Shown in pieces: positions 23,845 to 32,678 of a stretch of 57,159 nt of DNA (within the stretch, counting starts at the first letter, position 1; each line of letters begins with the position of its first letter). The position numbers and the translations under genes were made by a program. The DNA is taken from NCBI GenBank assembly GCA_024400915.1, contig JAKSLX010000019.1, forward strand, positions 1-57,159, in the 5' to 3' direction. Below the pieces are notes generated by a model. The model was not told the DNA's origin, did no database searches, and saw only the letters and a program-made list of their open reading frames with translations. The DNA comes from Treponema sp. GTDB lineage: Bacteria; Spirochaetota; Spirochaetia; Treponematales; Treponemataceae.

Positions 23845-25677
23845 TCAGTCATAGATTTTTTTAAGGTAACCGTCAAAAACCCATCCTGAGGTTCCTGGTT
23901 CAAGCAGTTTACCATCCTTATCAAAAGCATCTTTGTAAGCTGCAACATTGATCCAGTGTCCATTGATTCCGTCTATTTCTATTTCTTCATCCTTTCCTTC
24001 AATCTGATACAGAATGCTTCCGTTGTTGACTACGCATTCGACTTCAGAATCTAGATCCGAAGATTTTCTCATCCTTATGTTTTCCTTTACAGAATAGACA
24101 GCACGCTTTTCTCCACCGATTTTGGAAAACCTATACCAGTTGTAGTAATTAATGCCCCTTCCATATTTGTCACCCCATGAATCAGGCCTGCCATAAAAGA
24201 CACTGTCATTTTCACATCTAGTTGACATTGATACAATGCTATCCGGAATAAAAACATTCTTTTCCGGCATATCCAGGTCTATACTCTTTACACCATCAGG
24301 AACAATCAGGAATTCCTTTGCTTCCGTTGATCCATCTATGGCGCAAACACTCATACTGTTTTTGTTTATGATAAATCCATCTTCATACATGAAATTCCTG
24401 CTTCTTGGCGAAATTTCAAAACTAAGAACATCGTTATAATAAGTTTCGGAAACCTTTTCCAGAGTATCAGGCAGAATAACTTTTTTTAGTTTAACATGTT
24501 TGTATTTCTTCTTGTCCTTCATGTCATAGTACAAAGTTGTAATATGCCAATTAATTTTTTTTACATTTTCTGAAACAGTCAGCACTCCATCTTCCGGCGC
24601 CTCAAGAAGATATTCAATTTCTCCGTTTTTCTTTTCATAGATATATCCGTTTTCATATCCCAGCTTATTTGAGATTACCACGCCATTTACGACAAAACTG
24701 TCAGGGATTGGATTGAAGCCTGGATCTGGAAGAACTGCATACCCTCTTGCCTTGTAGTCATCTACAAAATCAGGATCTTTTGCCCCTTCTGAATTTTCTT
24801 CATCCTGGCTTCTGATTTTTCTGTACTCAGGAAAGAATTCAGCGTTCTTCCCTCCTTCAATTTTAAATCCTTCACAACTGTCGTCAAAATAATTGAATTC
24901 AACTTTTCTGACACTTTCAGGAAGAATCAATGTGCTCACTGTACAAGGGTTAATGCTGTGCCTTCCAATAATTTTTGTTCCTTTTTTTACATAATAATAT
25001 TTATCTGAAGAACATTTATCGTGTATCGAACATTCTGGAACCAATCCAACAAGTTTTTTCTGGGTCTTGTCATATATTCCATAGTAATGCCAGCTTTCTG
25101 ATGAAGGATCTTCCGGATCAACCCGCTGTTTATCAATTTCATAAACAGGATTTTCAGGATCGATTTCTATTGAATCAATATAATCTGTGTCTTCACTAGT
25201 CCAGATAAAAAGTCCTTCTTGAATTAAAGTAACGGTTTTAGGTATATAAAGTTTTTCTATGTGATGGGTAGGATGTATGGGTGCCCAAGAAAACCCCTTG
25301 CGTGAAATATAGGTGACGGGAAGATCCTCTATGTATTCAGGAAAAACTACAGTATCAACTGCTTCATGATATCTGCTTTCCTTTGGGATGTAATCTGCAA
25401 TGCAGATGTGGTCAGATGCCTTTACGTAAACAAATTCTCCGAATCTTCTATGGAGTGTATAATCGTTACAAAGCTTTTCGTCTTCCGTATCAAAATCATT
25501 ATTGTTTTCATCGGAATCATCTGAACTTTCGTAGGGCTTGTATTGAACGGTGGAAAAATCATAGTCCCCAAAAAGTTTCCTGTAGGAACTTTTTCCACCA
25601 TTGCATCCAGAAAAACACATACAGACTACCCAAAGGCAAGTCATAACAAAAATACTTTTTTCTCTAGTTTTCATCAT
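23845..25677 (-). CDS. LRR lipoprotein with C-terminal SH3-like domain
   Basis: A 610-residue lipoprotein. The signal ends in the lipobox CFSGC near residue 25. Scattered BspA/LRR_5-type units (a PxxVxxI core, with VTLIQEGLF, LPESVRKVEF and LPDTLEKVSE) lie between residues 80 and 480. The last 85 residues (AVYSVKENIRMRKSSDLDSEV, then GWVFDGYL) form a bacterial SH3 domain that often binds cell wall. It is probably anchored in a membrane and binds protein or murein. TATAAT lies six bases before the first ATG and there is no ribosome site. Confidence 0.82.
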   Translation of the reverse strand: MMKTREKSIFVMTCLWVVCMCFSGCNGGKSSYRKLFGDYDFSTVQYKPYESSDDSDENNNDFDTEDEKLCNDYTLHRRFGEFVYVKASDHICIADYIPKESRYHEAVDTVVFPEYIEDLPVTYISRKGFSWAPIHPTHHIEKLYIPKTVTLIQEGLFIWTSEDTDYIDSIEIDPENPVYEIDKQRVDPEDPSSESWHYYGIYDKTQKKLVGLVPECSIHDKCSSDKYYYVKKGTKIIGRHSINPCTVSTLILPESVRKVEFNYFDDSCEGFKIEGGKNAEFFPEYRKIRSQDEENSEGAKDPDFVDDYKARGYAVLPDPGFNPIPDSFVVNGVVISNKLGYENGYIYEKKNGEIEYLLEAPEDGVLTVSENVKKINWHITTLYYDMKDKKKYKHVKLKKVILPDTLEKVSETYYNDVLSFEISPRSRNFMYEDGFIINKNSMSVCAIDGSTEAKEFLIVPDGVKSIDLDMPEKNVFIPDSIVSMSTRCENDSVFYGRPDSWGDKYGRGINYYNWYRFSKIGGEKRAVYSVKENIRMRKSSDLDSEVECVVNNGSILYQIEGKDEEIEIDGINGHWINVAAYKDAFDKDGKLLEPGTSGWVFDGYLKKIYD

Positions 25678-25683
25678 GGCTTG

Positions 25684-25689
25684 ATTATA
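25684..25689 (-). promoter_or_regulatory. Leaderless-type -10 box for LRR lipoprotein
   Basis: TATAAT on the minus strand ends six bases before the first of two adjacent ATG codons. TTGACC lies 13 bases further upstream, too close for a normal -35. Confidence 0.55.
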
Positions 25690-25785
25690 TCACAGATGCA
25701 GCGGTCAAGGAATTACATGGCAGTGCAAGTTAGTGCAGAAAAGACAATTGCTTTCACAACCAAATAGTTATAAACTGATTCCATT

Positions 25786-26592
25786 ATGACTAACATCGGA
25801 TTTATTGGAATGGGCAACATGGCCCAGGCAATTGCAAAAGGTTTCATCGATACAGGAAAGGTAAAGGCTGCAAATGTTTTTGCCTTTGCACCAAACCAGG
25901 AAAAGCTTAAGAAGAATGCTGCTTCAATCGGATTCACTCCATGCAGCTCCCTTGCAGAACTTGCATCAAAGTGCGACACGCTCATCGCAGCCTGCAAGCC
26001 ATACCAGCTCAATGCAGTTCTTGGTGAACTTGGAACGGCACTCAAGGACAAGGTGCTCATTTCCGTTGCCGCAGGATGGGTTTTTGACACCTTCAACAAC
26101 ATGCTGAACCCTGCCATCGATCCCTACAACACAAGGATCCAGTGCATCATGCCAAACACTCCTGCAATGGTCGGTGAAGGCGTTATGCTTTTTGAAAAGA
26201 AGAATTCCCTTAAACCAGAAGAACTTGAGCAGGCTGTGGAACTTTTCAAGAGCCTTGGCGTTGTGGAATTCCTTGATACATCTTTGATGGGAATCGGCGG
26301 TGCAATCAGTGGCTGCGGTCCGGCCTTCATGGACATGATCATGGAAGCCTATGCAGATGCCGCAGTCAAATACGGAATCAGTCGCGACACAGCATACCGC
26401 CTTGTAAGCCAGACAATGGTAGGCAGCGCTGTCCTCCAGCAGAAAACTGGAAGCCATCCTGGAGTACTTAAGGATGCAGTCTGTTCTCCAAACGGAACGA
26501 CAATCTGCGGCGTAGATGCCCTTGAGAAAGCAGGCCTTCGTGGTGCACTCATTTCAAGCATCGATGCAATAATGAACAAAAAGAAAAACTAA
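25786..26592 (+). CDS. proC: Pyrroline-5-carboxylate reductase
   Basis: A 268-residue last enzyme of proline synthesis. The N-terminal NAD(P)-binding motif is GFIGMGNMAQAIAKGF. The family segment MPNTPAMVGEGVM is in the middle, and the C-terminal signature SGCGPAFMDMIMEAYADAAV is followed by SPNGTTICGVDALEKAGLR. Length is standard. It is transcribed away from the LRR lipoprotein gene. A repeat-invaded terminator follows. Confidence 0.96.
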   Translation: MTNIGFIGMGNMAQAIAKGFIDTGKVKAANVFAFAPNQEKLKKNAASIGFTPCSSLAELASKCDTLIAACKPYQLNAVLGELGTALKDKVLISVAAGWVFDTFNNMLNPAIDPYNTRIQCIMPNTPAMVGEGVMLFEKKNSLKPEELEQAVELFKSLGVVEFLDTSLMGIGGAISGCGPAFMDMIMEAYADAAVKYGISRDTAYRLVSQTMVGSAVLQQKTGSHPGVLKDAVCSPNGTTICGVDALEKAGLRGALISSIDAIMNKKKN

Positions 26593-26608
26593 ATTAAGGC
26601 AAAAAAAT

Positions 26609-26731
26609 GGGATGTCCAATAAGTATGATTTATGGTGGTTGAGCCTGTCGAAACCACCACTAATAACGTAGCAGTCATTTCGACAAGCTCAATGAGCGCT
26701 ACGCACAATACTTTTGGGACATCCCCTTTTT
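26609..26731. terminator. Terminator-like hairpin with a nested repeat between its arms
   Basis: Outer arms GGGATGTCC at 26609-26617 and GGACATCCC at 26717-26725, continuing inward with AAGTAT/ATACTT, then CCTTTTTATTTT. Between them sits an 80-base insert with TTGAGCCTGTCGAAA and, inverted, TTTCGACAAGCTCAA, plus a GGTGGTT/AACCACC pair. The layout looks like a terminator into which a palindromic repeat has moved. A related repeat is at 57006-57064. Confidence 0.65.
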
Positions 26732-27332
26732 ATTTTGTTCTCTGCTGGATGTAATTGTAGACAAGCTCTGTAGTAGCATCAATTCCAAGCTTTGAAGAAT
26801 TAACGCAAAGATCGTAAGCGCTTCTGTCACCCCACTTTCCACTCTTCTTGCAGAAGTAGTCGTGGTAGGCCGCACGCTTCTTGTTGTGCTGTTCAATCTT
26901 CTTGATGGCACCCTTTCTGTCCAAGCCTTCGTGGCGTTCAATTACACGCTTGATTTTTGCTTCCATGTCAGCATAGATGAAGATGGAAATGAAGTTTTCC
27001 ATTCCGTGGAAAATATCATCTGCACATCTACCTACGATTACAAAGGAATCGCCGTCTGCAGCCTTTGACTTCAAAAGTGCAAACTGAAGTTCAGCAATGT
27101 TTTCTTCAGGAGAACTTGAATGTCCGCGAACAGTCCTTGAAAACAACTTGAGCTTTGGCTTTTCGTCGTATTTCTTAAGGTTGTTTGTATCTACATTCTT
27201 GATGCCTGCAACTTCGTCAAGAAGGTTTCTGTCAAAAACTTCAATGCCCAGCTTATCTGCAAGCTGCTTTGCTACAATATGACCTGCACTTCCGTATTCA
27301 CGGCCAATAGAAATGATAATCTGCTTTTCCAT
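26730..27332 (-). CDS. Cytidylate kinase-like family protein
   Basis: A 200-residue P-loop-type kinase of the cytidylate-kinase-like group (IISIGREYGSAGHIVAKQLADKLG at the N-terminus). It is not the canonical Cmk: the loop is GREYGSAG, and the lid region has ERHEGLDRKGAIKKIEQHNKKRAAYHDYF, typical of this side family, whose substrate is not established. I start it at the second Met because GGGGG lies eight bases upstream. It follows the ArsB/NhaD-like gene on the same strand. Confidence 0.88.
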   Translation of the reverse strand: MEKQIIISIGREYGSAGHIVAKQLADKLGIEVFDRNLLDEVAGIKNVDTNNLKKYDEKPKLKLFSRTVRGHSSSPEENIAELQFALLKSKAADGDSFVIVGRCADDIFHGMENFISIFIYADMEAKIKRVIERHEGLDRKGAIKKIEQHNKKRAAYHDYFCKKSGKWGDRSAYDLCVNSSKLGIDATTELVYNYIQQRTK

Positions 27333-27369
27333 AAGAATAACCCCCGATTTTCTACAGTTATCCGACACC

Positions 27370-28716
27370 TTACAGGTATCTCACGAAGATAACCAAGGTA
27401 GAAATGATCATTACGATTACAGTTGCAGGAACCGCAGTCTTACAGTATGCACCCCAGCTTACAGGATGTCCTGCCTTAGCAGCTACGGATGTTCCGACAA
27501 CATTTGCACTTGCACCGATTGGAGTTGCACTACCACCAATGTCAGTTCCCATAGAAAGGGCCCATGTCATTGTTGTAAGGGCTACACCCTGCGATGCTGC
27601 AAGACTCTGGATGACAGGAATCATTGTTGCGGCAAACGGAATGTTGTCTACGAATGCAGAAGCAATTGCTGAAACCCAGATGATGATTGCTATCATTAAG
27701 TATACATTGCCTCCGGAAATTTTACCAATAAATCCTGCAACAATTTCAAGAATGCCTGTCTGTTCAAGTCCACCTACAACCATGAAAAGTCCAAGGAAGA
27801 AAAGAACTGTCTTGTAGTCAACCTTGCTCATGATTTCTGGAATGTACTTAGGTGCCGTAACAAGAGTGATAATTGCAATTCCAAGACCGATTGTAGCAAC
27901 GCTCAAATGTGTCTGTGCGTGAGTTACAAGAAGAACAACTGCAAGGCCAAAAATTCCGCAGCTGATTCCAAAGCCCTTCTTATCAAGGATTGCGCTTTCA
28001 GGTGTAGGGAAAGAAGATGTGTCTACAGATTCAACATTCTTGAATTCCTTCTTATATACAAAGAAGAAATAGATTACTGTAAATACAAGCGAGATTGCAG
28101 CGATCAAACCTGTGTTCATTACGAAGTCAGCAAATGAATAACCGAATGATGTACCGATGATGATGTTTGGAGGATCACCGCACATTGTTGCACTACCGCC
28201 TAAGTTGGCACAGAAAACCTCAGAAAGAATCATAGGAACCGGATTGAACTTGAGGAGCTGGCTCAATTCAACAGTAACTGCTGCAAGGAACAGAATGACT
28301 GTGATTGAATCGATGAACATTGCAAGAACGGAAGACATGAGCATGAAGGTTATGAAAATAGGAATAACCTTGTACTTTACTGCCTTTGCAAGGAGCATGC
28401 AGAGCCATCTGAAAAAGCCTACGCGTGCCATACCTTCAACCATGATCATCATGCCGGCGATAAAGATGATTGTCGCCCAGTTGATTCCGCTTGAAGATTC
28501 TTCAGCTTCCTTTGCATACCAGAAGCCGACCGTGAAAATGTTCTTTACATTGAGGGTTTCCATTACGGCTTCCCACGAATGCATTCCCAAACCAAATACC
28601 AAAAGCAGTGTCAAAGCACCGCAGACCAAAGTAATCCACTGGCGTTCGAAAATTTCCAGGATGATCATTACGAACATCACGCAGAAAATCGAAACGGCTA
28701 AAATTTGAGCTAACAT
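27370..28716 (-). CDS. ArsB/NhaD-type ion transporter
   Basis: A 448-residue membrane protein with about 11-12 helices, of the ArsB/NhaD ion-transporter superfamily. The two family halves show SVLAMFIDSITVILFLAAVTVEL, ANLGGSATMCGDPPNIIIG and, in the second half, SAIASAFVDNIPFAATMIPV and MGTDIGGSATPIGASANVVG. Na+/H+ exchange or dicarboxylate uptake fits; arsenite export is less likely, as no arsR or arsA is near. The -10-like TAAGAT is six bases before the ATG. It lies 38 bases before the kinase-like gene and is probably co-transcribed with it. Confidence 0.9.
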   Translation of the reverse strand: MLAQILAVSIFCVMFVMIILEIFERQWITLVCGALTLLLVFGLGMHSWEAVMETLNVKNIFTVGFWYAKEAEESSSGINWATIIFIAGMMIMVEGMARVGFFRWLCMLLAKAVKYKVIPIFITFMLMSSVLAMFIDSITVILFLAAVTVELSQLLKFNPVPMILSEVFCANLGGSATMCGDPPNIIIGTSFGYSFADFVMNTGLIAAISLVFTVIYFFFVYKKEFKNVESVDTSSFPTPESAILDKKGFGISCGIFGLAVVLLVTHAQTHLSVATIGLGIAIITLVTAPKYIPEIMSKVDYKTVLFFLGLFMVVGGLEQTGILEIVAGFIGKISGGNVYLMIAIIIWVSAIASAFVDNIPFAATMIPVIQSLAASQGVALTTMTWALSMGTDIGGSATPIGASANVVGTSVAAKAGHPVSWGAYCKTAVPATVIVMIISTLVIFVRYL

Positions 28717-29020
28717 GGGAATATCTTAACGTTTTGTTGAATATTCCGCAATTAGTTGCAGATTTTTACAGAGACAAAGTGATACGAAGAAGCACTAAGA
28801 AACAGGTCTGTCCCCTATTGCACTTTTGCTTTGTGTAGATTGATAAAGAAAATTGCAGTTCAGGGAACATTGCGGGCCTAGCCCCGATAGGAGCGGAATG
28901 CGCGGAGCCTTGGCGAGCACATTGGAGCGGATAGCGGGTTTAGCAAATGAGTGTGCTCCAAAACCGCATGCACATTATGGATATGAACACATTTTATAAA
29001 TTATTCTATATAATCATATT
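28717..29020. other. Intergenic region with GGAGCGG direct repeats
   Basis: No gene. GC-rich 28877-28960 stands out from the AT-rich flanks. GGAGCGGAATGCG at 28890-28902 and GGAGCGGATAGCG at 28924-28936 are imperfect direct repeats, and GAGCACA/TGTGCTC arms lie at about 28915 and 28952. Such islands are typical of dispersed repeats. The right end carries the promoter of the EamA-like gene. Confidence 0.5.
29009..29014 (+). promoter_or_regulatory. Leaderless-type -10 box for EamA-like gene
   Basis: TATAAT ends six bases before the ATG at 29021. There is no ribosome site and the -35 is weak. Confidence 0.6.
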
Positions 29021-29446
29021 ATGTTTAATTATATCTGGCCCGTAGCCATAATTGTATTTTCAAATATTCTCTACCAGATCTGCGCAAAAGGCATCCCTGA
29101 ACAGATGAACACATATGCCTCAATGGCAGTAACTTACGCTGTTGCAACAATCTTCTCTGCAGTCATGTATTTTGTCACAAATAAAGGCGGAAATATCTTT
29201 CAGGAATTCAAGCTGTCAAACTGGGCAACCATCATCCTTGGAATTGTCATCACTGGTCTTGAAGTTGGGTTTATTTATGCATACAAAGCAGGATGGAAAG
29301 TCAGCACTCTTGCAACAGTAACAAATGCCTTCCTTGCCATCGCCCTGATTTTTCTTGGATTTTTCCTTTACAGGGAATCCATTACATGGAGCAAGGTTCT
29401 TGGAGTTGCAATCTGCCTAGCAGGACTTTGGTTTATTAAAAAATAG
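29021..29446 (+). CDS. Small EamA/SMR-like transporter
   Basis: A 141-residue protein with four hydrophobic helices and short loops. Its C-terminal part (NAFLAIALIFLGFFLYRESITWSKVLGVAICLAGLWFI) is the EamA half-repeat. Full EamA proteins have two such halves, so this is a single-repeat protein that should dimerise, as SMR proteins do. Substrates may be small cations, amines or lipid-linked compounds. It stands 154 bases before the large radical SAM gene in the same direction. Confidence 0.85.
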   Translation: MFNYIWPVAIIVFSNILYQICAKGIPEQMNTYASMAVTYAVATIFSAVMYFVTNKGGNIFQEFKLSNWATIILGIVITGLEVGFIYAYKAGWKVSTLATVTNAFLAIALIFLGFFLYRESITWSKVLGVAICLAGLWFIKK

Positions 29447-29588
29447 ATTTCTTATGCGGTATTTATTCAATCCTTAATTTTGCATTTCAACAGTTACTAT
29501 GGCTATCATATTTTTTCCCTTTGCCTATAGTAAAATGATTCTAAAGCCTGAATATTTTCCACATATTCATGAAACATCCTCCTTATGC

Positions 29589-29594
29589 TAAACT
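29589..29594 (+). promoter_or_regulatory. Possible leaderless -10 box for radical SAM gene
   Basis: TAAACT ends six bases before the ATG at 29601. It matches the consensus at four of six positions. No ribosome site is visible. Confidence 0.35.
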
Positions 29595-29600
29595 ACCATT

Positions 29601-31817
29601 ATGAATGTCCTTATCATCACTCCTCCATTGGTTCAGCTGAATGCACCATATCCAAGCGGAGCATACCTTTCATCTTTTTTCAAATCTCTTGGGCACAAGG
29701 CAACCTGGCTTGATCTAAGCATTGAACTGGTTCACGAAATCTTTTCTCGTAGGGGCCTTGAACATCTTTTCGCGCTCACAGAAAAGAAAGCCATGGAAAA
29801 AGCTAAGACTGCCGAAAGTCAGGGTGATGAGGAAACTGCACGCAATCTCCGCCGCTATGTCCTTCAAAGTGAACTTTGGATCAATTGGATCGATGACATG
29901 ATGAACATCCTTACAGATGGAAACGGAACAAGCTCCCGAGAAATCTGCCACAAGTTTATGTTCAGCCCTAATGTTCCCCGCGGTGCAAGAATGGAAAACT
30001 ACATCGAAAGCCTTGACCGCGAGCCTAATGCCGACGACTGCCGCAACCTTGCAACCATGGCACTTGCCGATCTTGCGGACTACATCACCGTTGTGTTCGA
30101 CAGGGAATTCAGCCTGGTGCGATATGCAGAATCAATAACTGTAAACGAAACGAGTTTTTCCGAAATTGAAAAAAGCATCGATTCCCCTGTGCTTAAGGAA
30201 TTCTACAGCCGCGTTCTTGAACGCACCGTTGGTTCATTGAACATCGAGGAGAACACCCTTGTCTGCATTTCTGTTCCCTTTGCCGGAACCTTTACTTCCG
30301 CTCTTTTTACGGGAAGATGGCTTAAGGAAAAATTCGGGAACCGTTTTTTCATTTCCTTTGGCGGCGGTTTCATCAACACTGAACTTCGCGAAATCAAGGA
30401 CAAGGCCTTTGGAAAGTATGCGGACGCCATAAGCTATGACAGGGGATACGGAAGCTACAAAAATCTTCTGGACCTTGGAGTTTTTGACGGCAATTTTTCC
30501 AATCCCCTTTATAAGATGACTTTGCTCAACCCAGAAATCAAATGCGCCGAACACAAAAATTCCGGTTACGAAAAATTTGAAAACCAGATGACGGAATCAA
30601 TTGTTCCTGATTATTCCAATATAGATTTTTCAAAGTATCCTCGCGTTGCAGATGACATAAATCCAATGCAGCGGTTGTGGTCTGACGGCGCCTGGATGAA
30701 GGCTTACCTTGCCCACGGCTGCTACTGGCACCGCTGTGCTTTCTGCGACACAACATTGGATTACGTTTCATCCTACAAAATGACCTCCATTGAAAACCTT
30801 TATAAAGGTCTTTCTTTCCAGCTTGATGAACATAAAGTCCGTGGAATCCATTTTGTTGACGAAGCCATGCCTCCAAAAGCAATGGTAAAATTTGCAGACC
30901 TTGCATTGTCTGAAAAGAAAAACTATTCCTGGTGGGGCAACATCCGTTTTGAAAAAGTCTACACCCGCGACATGGCGGACTTTATGGCTGCAGGCGGTCT
31001 CATCGGCGTTTCAGGTGGAATCGAAATTGCAACGGGATCGGGCCTTGACAGCATCAGCAAGGGAACGGACATAAACTCAATCGTAAAGGCCTGCTGTGCA
31101 TTCAAGGAAGCTGGCATTCTTGTCCACGCCTACATGATCTACGGATATTTTGGCGAGACGGAACAGGACACCATCAACTCTATGGAAACCTTAAGGCAGC
31201 TTTATGAGGCAGGCTTGCTCGACAGCTGCTTCTGGCACAAGTTTGTTCTGACACGGCACTCAAGGATTTATTCTGAATGGAAGGAAGGCAAATATCCAGA
31301 CTTAAAACCTGTTGAGCCAAAGAATGCCGGTATCTTTGCAAAGAACGGACTTCACTTTGAAGGCGAAAACCGCCTTGCAAAATTTGGTGACGGTCTCAAT
31401 GCCTCGCTTCAGGCATGGATGCACGGAGAAAAACTTTCCATGAGCGTAAACAAATGGTTTGACTTTAAGACTCCATCACCGTCCATTCCAAAGGACTTCA
31501 TTGAAAATGCCATCGCACTTTATGAGGCAGAAAGAAATTCCGACTGGGGAAAAATTCCGTCAATTGAAAAATGCCGCTGGCTTGGCGGAAAAATAATGCA
31601 GGACGGCCGCCACATTTTGTGGAGCTACATGCAGGAAGAATACAGGTCAAAGCTTCCGGAAGGAAAGGATGGCATCCAGAAAGAATTCCTTGATGCCCTT
31701 GACTGCCTGAAGTGCGAAAAATTCAATCCTGACACCATGAAAAATTTCCTTGCAAAAAATCCGGAGTACGAAAAAATCTTCCGTAAACTTCGCGGTTCAG
31801 GTCTTGTTGAAATTTAA
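29601..31817 (+). CDS. Large radical SAM protein, cobalamin-type architecture
   Basis: A 738-residue protein. The N-terminal NVLIITPPLVQLNAPYPSGAYLSSFFKSLGH matches the Rossmann-like start of B12-binding radical SAM proteins, but a DxHxxG cobalamin ligand is not evident. The cluster motif C374-X4-C379-X2-C382 (CYWHRCAFC) has one extra residue in the first gap compared with the usual CX3CX2C. Downstream are IEIATGSGLDSISKGTD and HAYMIYGYFGETEQDT, as in MiaB/BchE-type barrels. The long C-terminal region (about 540-738) is unrecognised. Function is unknown; methylation or peptide modification is possible. Confidence 0.88.
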   Translation: MNVLIITPPLVQLNAPYPSGAYLSSFFKSLGHKATWLDLSIELVHEIFSRRGLEHLFALTEKKAMEKAKTAESQGDEETARNLRRYVLQSELWINWIDDMMNILTDGNGTSSREICHKFMFSPNVPRGARMENYIESLDREPNADDCRNLATMALADLADYITVVFDREFSLVRYAESITVNETSFSEIEKSIDSPVLKEFYSRVLERTVGSLNIEENTLVCISVPFAGTFTSALFTGRWLKEKFGNRFFISFGGGFINTELREIKDKAFGKYADAISYDRGYGSYKNLLDLGVFDGNFSNPLYKMTLLNPEIKCAEHKNSGYEKFENQMTESIVPDYSNIDFSKYPRVADDINPMQRLWSDGAWMKAYLAHGCYWHRCAFCDTTLDYVSSYKMTSIENLYKGLSFQLDEHKVRGIHFVDEAMPPKAMVKFADLALSEKKNYSWWGNIRFEKVYTRDMADFMAAGGLIGVSGGIEIATGSGLDSISKGTDINSIVKACCAFKEAGILVHAYMIYGYFGETEQDTINSMETLRQLYEAGLLDSCFWHKFVLTRHSRIYSEWKEGKYPDLKPVEPKNAGIFAKNGLHFEGENRLAKFGDGLNASLQAWMHGEKLSMSVNKWFDFKTPSPSIPKDFIENAIALYEAERNSDWGKIPSIEKCRWLGGKIMQDGRHILWSYMQEEYRSKLPEGKDGIQKEFLDALDCLKCEKFNPDTMKNFLAKNPEYEKIFRKLRGSGLVEI

Positions 31818-31840
31818 TTTCAGAGAAGGAAATGATTTTT

Positions 31841-32647
31841 TTAAATTGATTTTACTGGTAGCCAAACAGCACTGTCCTGATTTTTTCCATACCATTCGAC
31901 ATTGATGTTTCCGTCAAGTTCGTATTCGGAATTTCCAGGCAGCCATTCCTTCCAGATTTTTTCATCGAGTGACTGTATTGCCTCTGGATTTTTGCCGTGG
32001 CATTCAAAGACAGCCCAATCCTGTTCAGGCAGAACATAACTTTCCATTCCATCAGAAATTTCTTCGTCATCGATTTTTTTCCCAATGAGGTAATGGAATT
32101 TTTCTTTTCCCATGTCGTCAATGCAGAGAGCATATTCTCCAGCAGAATTATCCTTTGCAAGAACTTCATCCCAGAAGCCAGGAATTTTTTCACGGGCATC
32201 CTCAGAAGCAAATTCCCTTACATAACCTGCAATCTTGATTTCTTCCATGTGTCTTACGGTGCACTTCAACTGGTCGCCGCCATAAACAGAAAGATTTATT
32301 TTCAGCGGAAGAAAGACATGCAGATCCGCACCCTGCCTTACCTGTGTTGGATTGGAACCATGGAACCGTGTGAATGCCTTTGTAAAGCTTTCGGCTGTCT
32401 CAAAGCCATAGTCCAGGGCAATGTCCAGTATCTTTCTGTCCGTCTCTTTTATTCCCTTTCCTGCAAGATACAGCCTTCTGTTTCTGACATAGGTTGAAGG
32501 AGAATATCCTGTAAGAATCTGAAAGCCCTTGTTGAAAAGCATGGGCGACATATAGATTTCTCGCAGGGCTTTTTCTGCACAGTTTTCCTCAAGGAGATTT
32601 TCTTCAATATATTTTATGGTCTTATGTATACAGCTTATCCATTCCAT
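31841..32647 (-). CDS. AraC-family regulator with GyrI-like effector domain
   Basis: A 268-residue regulator. Residues 1-105 are the double AraC helix-turn-helix (IAL DYGFETAESFTKAFTRFHGSNPTQVR is the conserved second half). From about 115 to the end is a GyrI-like small-molecule-binding domain (VRHMEEIKIAGYVREF, then EYALCIDDM and YVLPEQDWAVFEC). DNA-binding first, effector second is the arrangement of Rob and of multidrug-responsive regulators. TAAAAT ends six bases before the ATG. Targets are unknown. Confidence 0.92.
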   Translation of the reverse strand: MEWISCIHKTIKYIEENLLEENCAEKALREIYMSPMLFNKGFQILTGYSPSTYVRNRRLYLAGKGIKETDRKILDIALDYGFETAESFTKAFTRFHGSNPTQVRQGADLHVFLPLKINLSVYGGDQLKCTVRHMEEIKIAGYVREFASEDAREKIPGFWDEVLAKDNSAGEYALCIDDMGKEKFHYLIGKKIDDEEISDGMESYVLPEQDWAVFECHGKNPEAIQSLDEKIWKEWLPGNSEYELDGNINVEWYGKNQDSAVWLPVKSI

Positions 32648-32653
32648 GGTTTT

Positions 32654-32659
32654 ATTTTA
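32654..32659 (-). promoter_or_regulatory. Leaderless-type -10 box for AraC-family gene
   Basis: TAAAAT on the minus strand ends six bases before the ATG; no ribosome site or clear -35. Confidence 0.45.
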
Positions 32660-32678
32660 TCTCCCATTTGCTTTTAAA

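Noticed and set aside
28157..28708. 183-codon plus-strand frame
   Set aside because: Antisense to the ArsB/NhaD-like transporter; Met/Ile/Thr-rich composition comes from reversed hydrophobic codons.
27370..28716. Arsenite efflux (ArsB) as a firm call
   Set aside because: The superfamily fits, but no arsR, arsA or arsC is nearby and NhaD-type segments fit as well.
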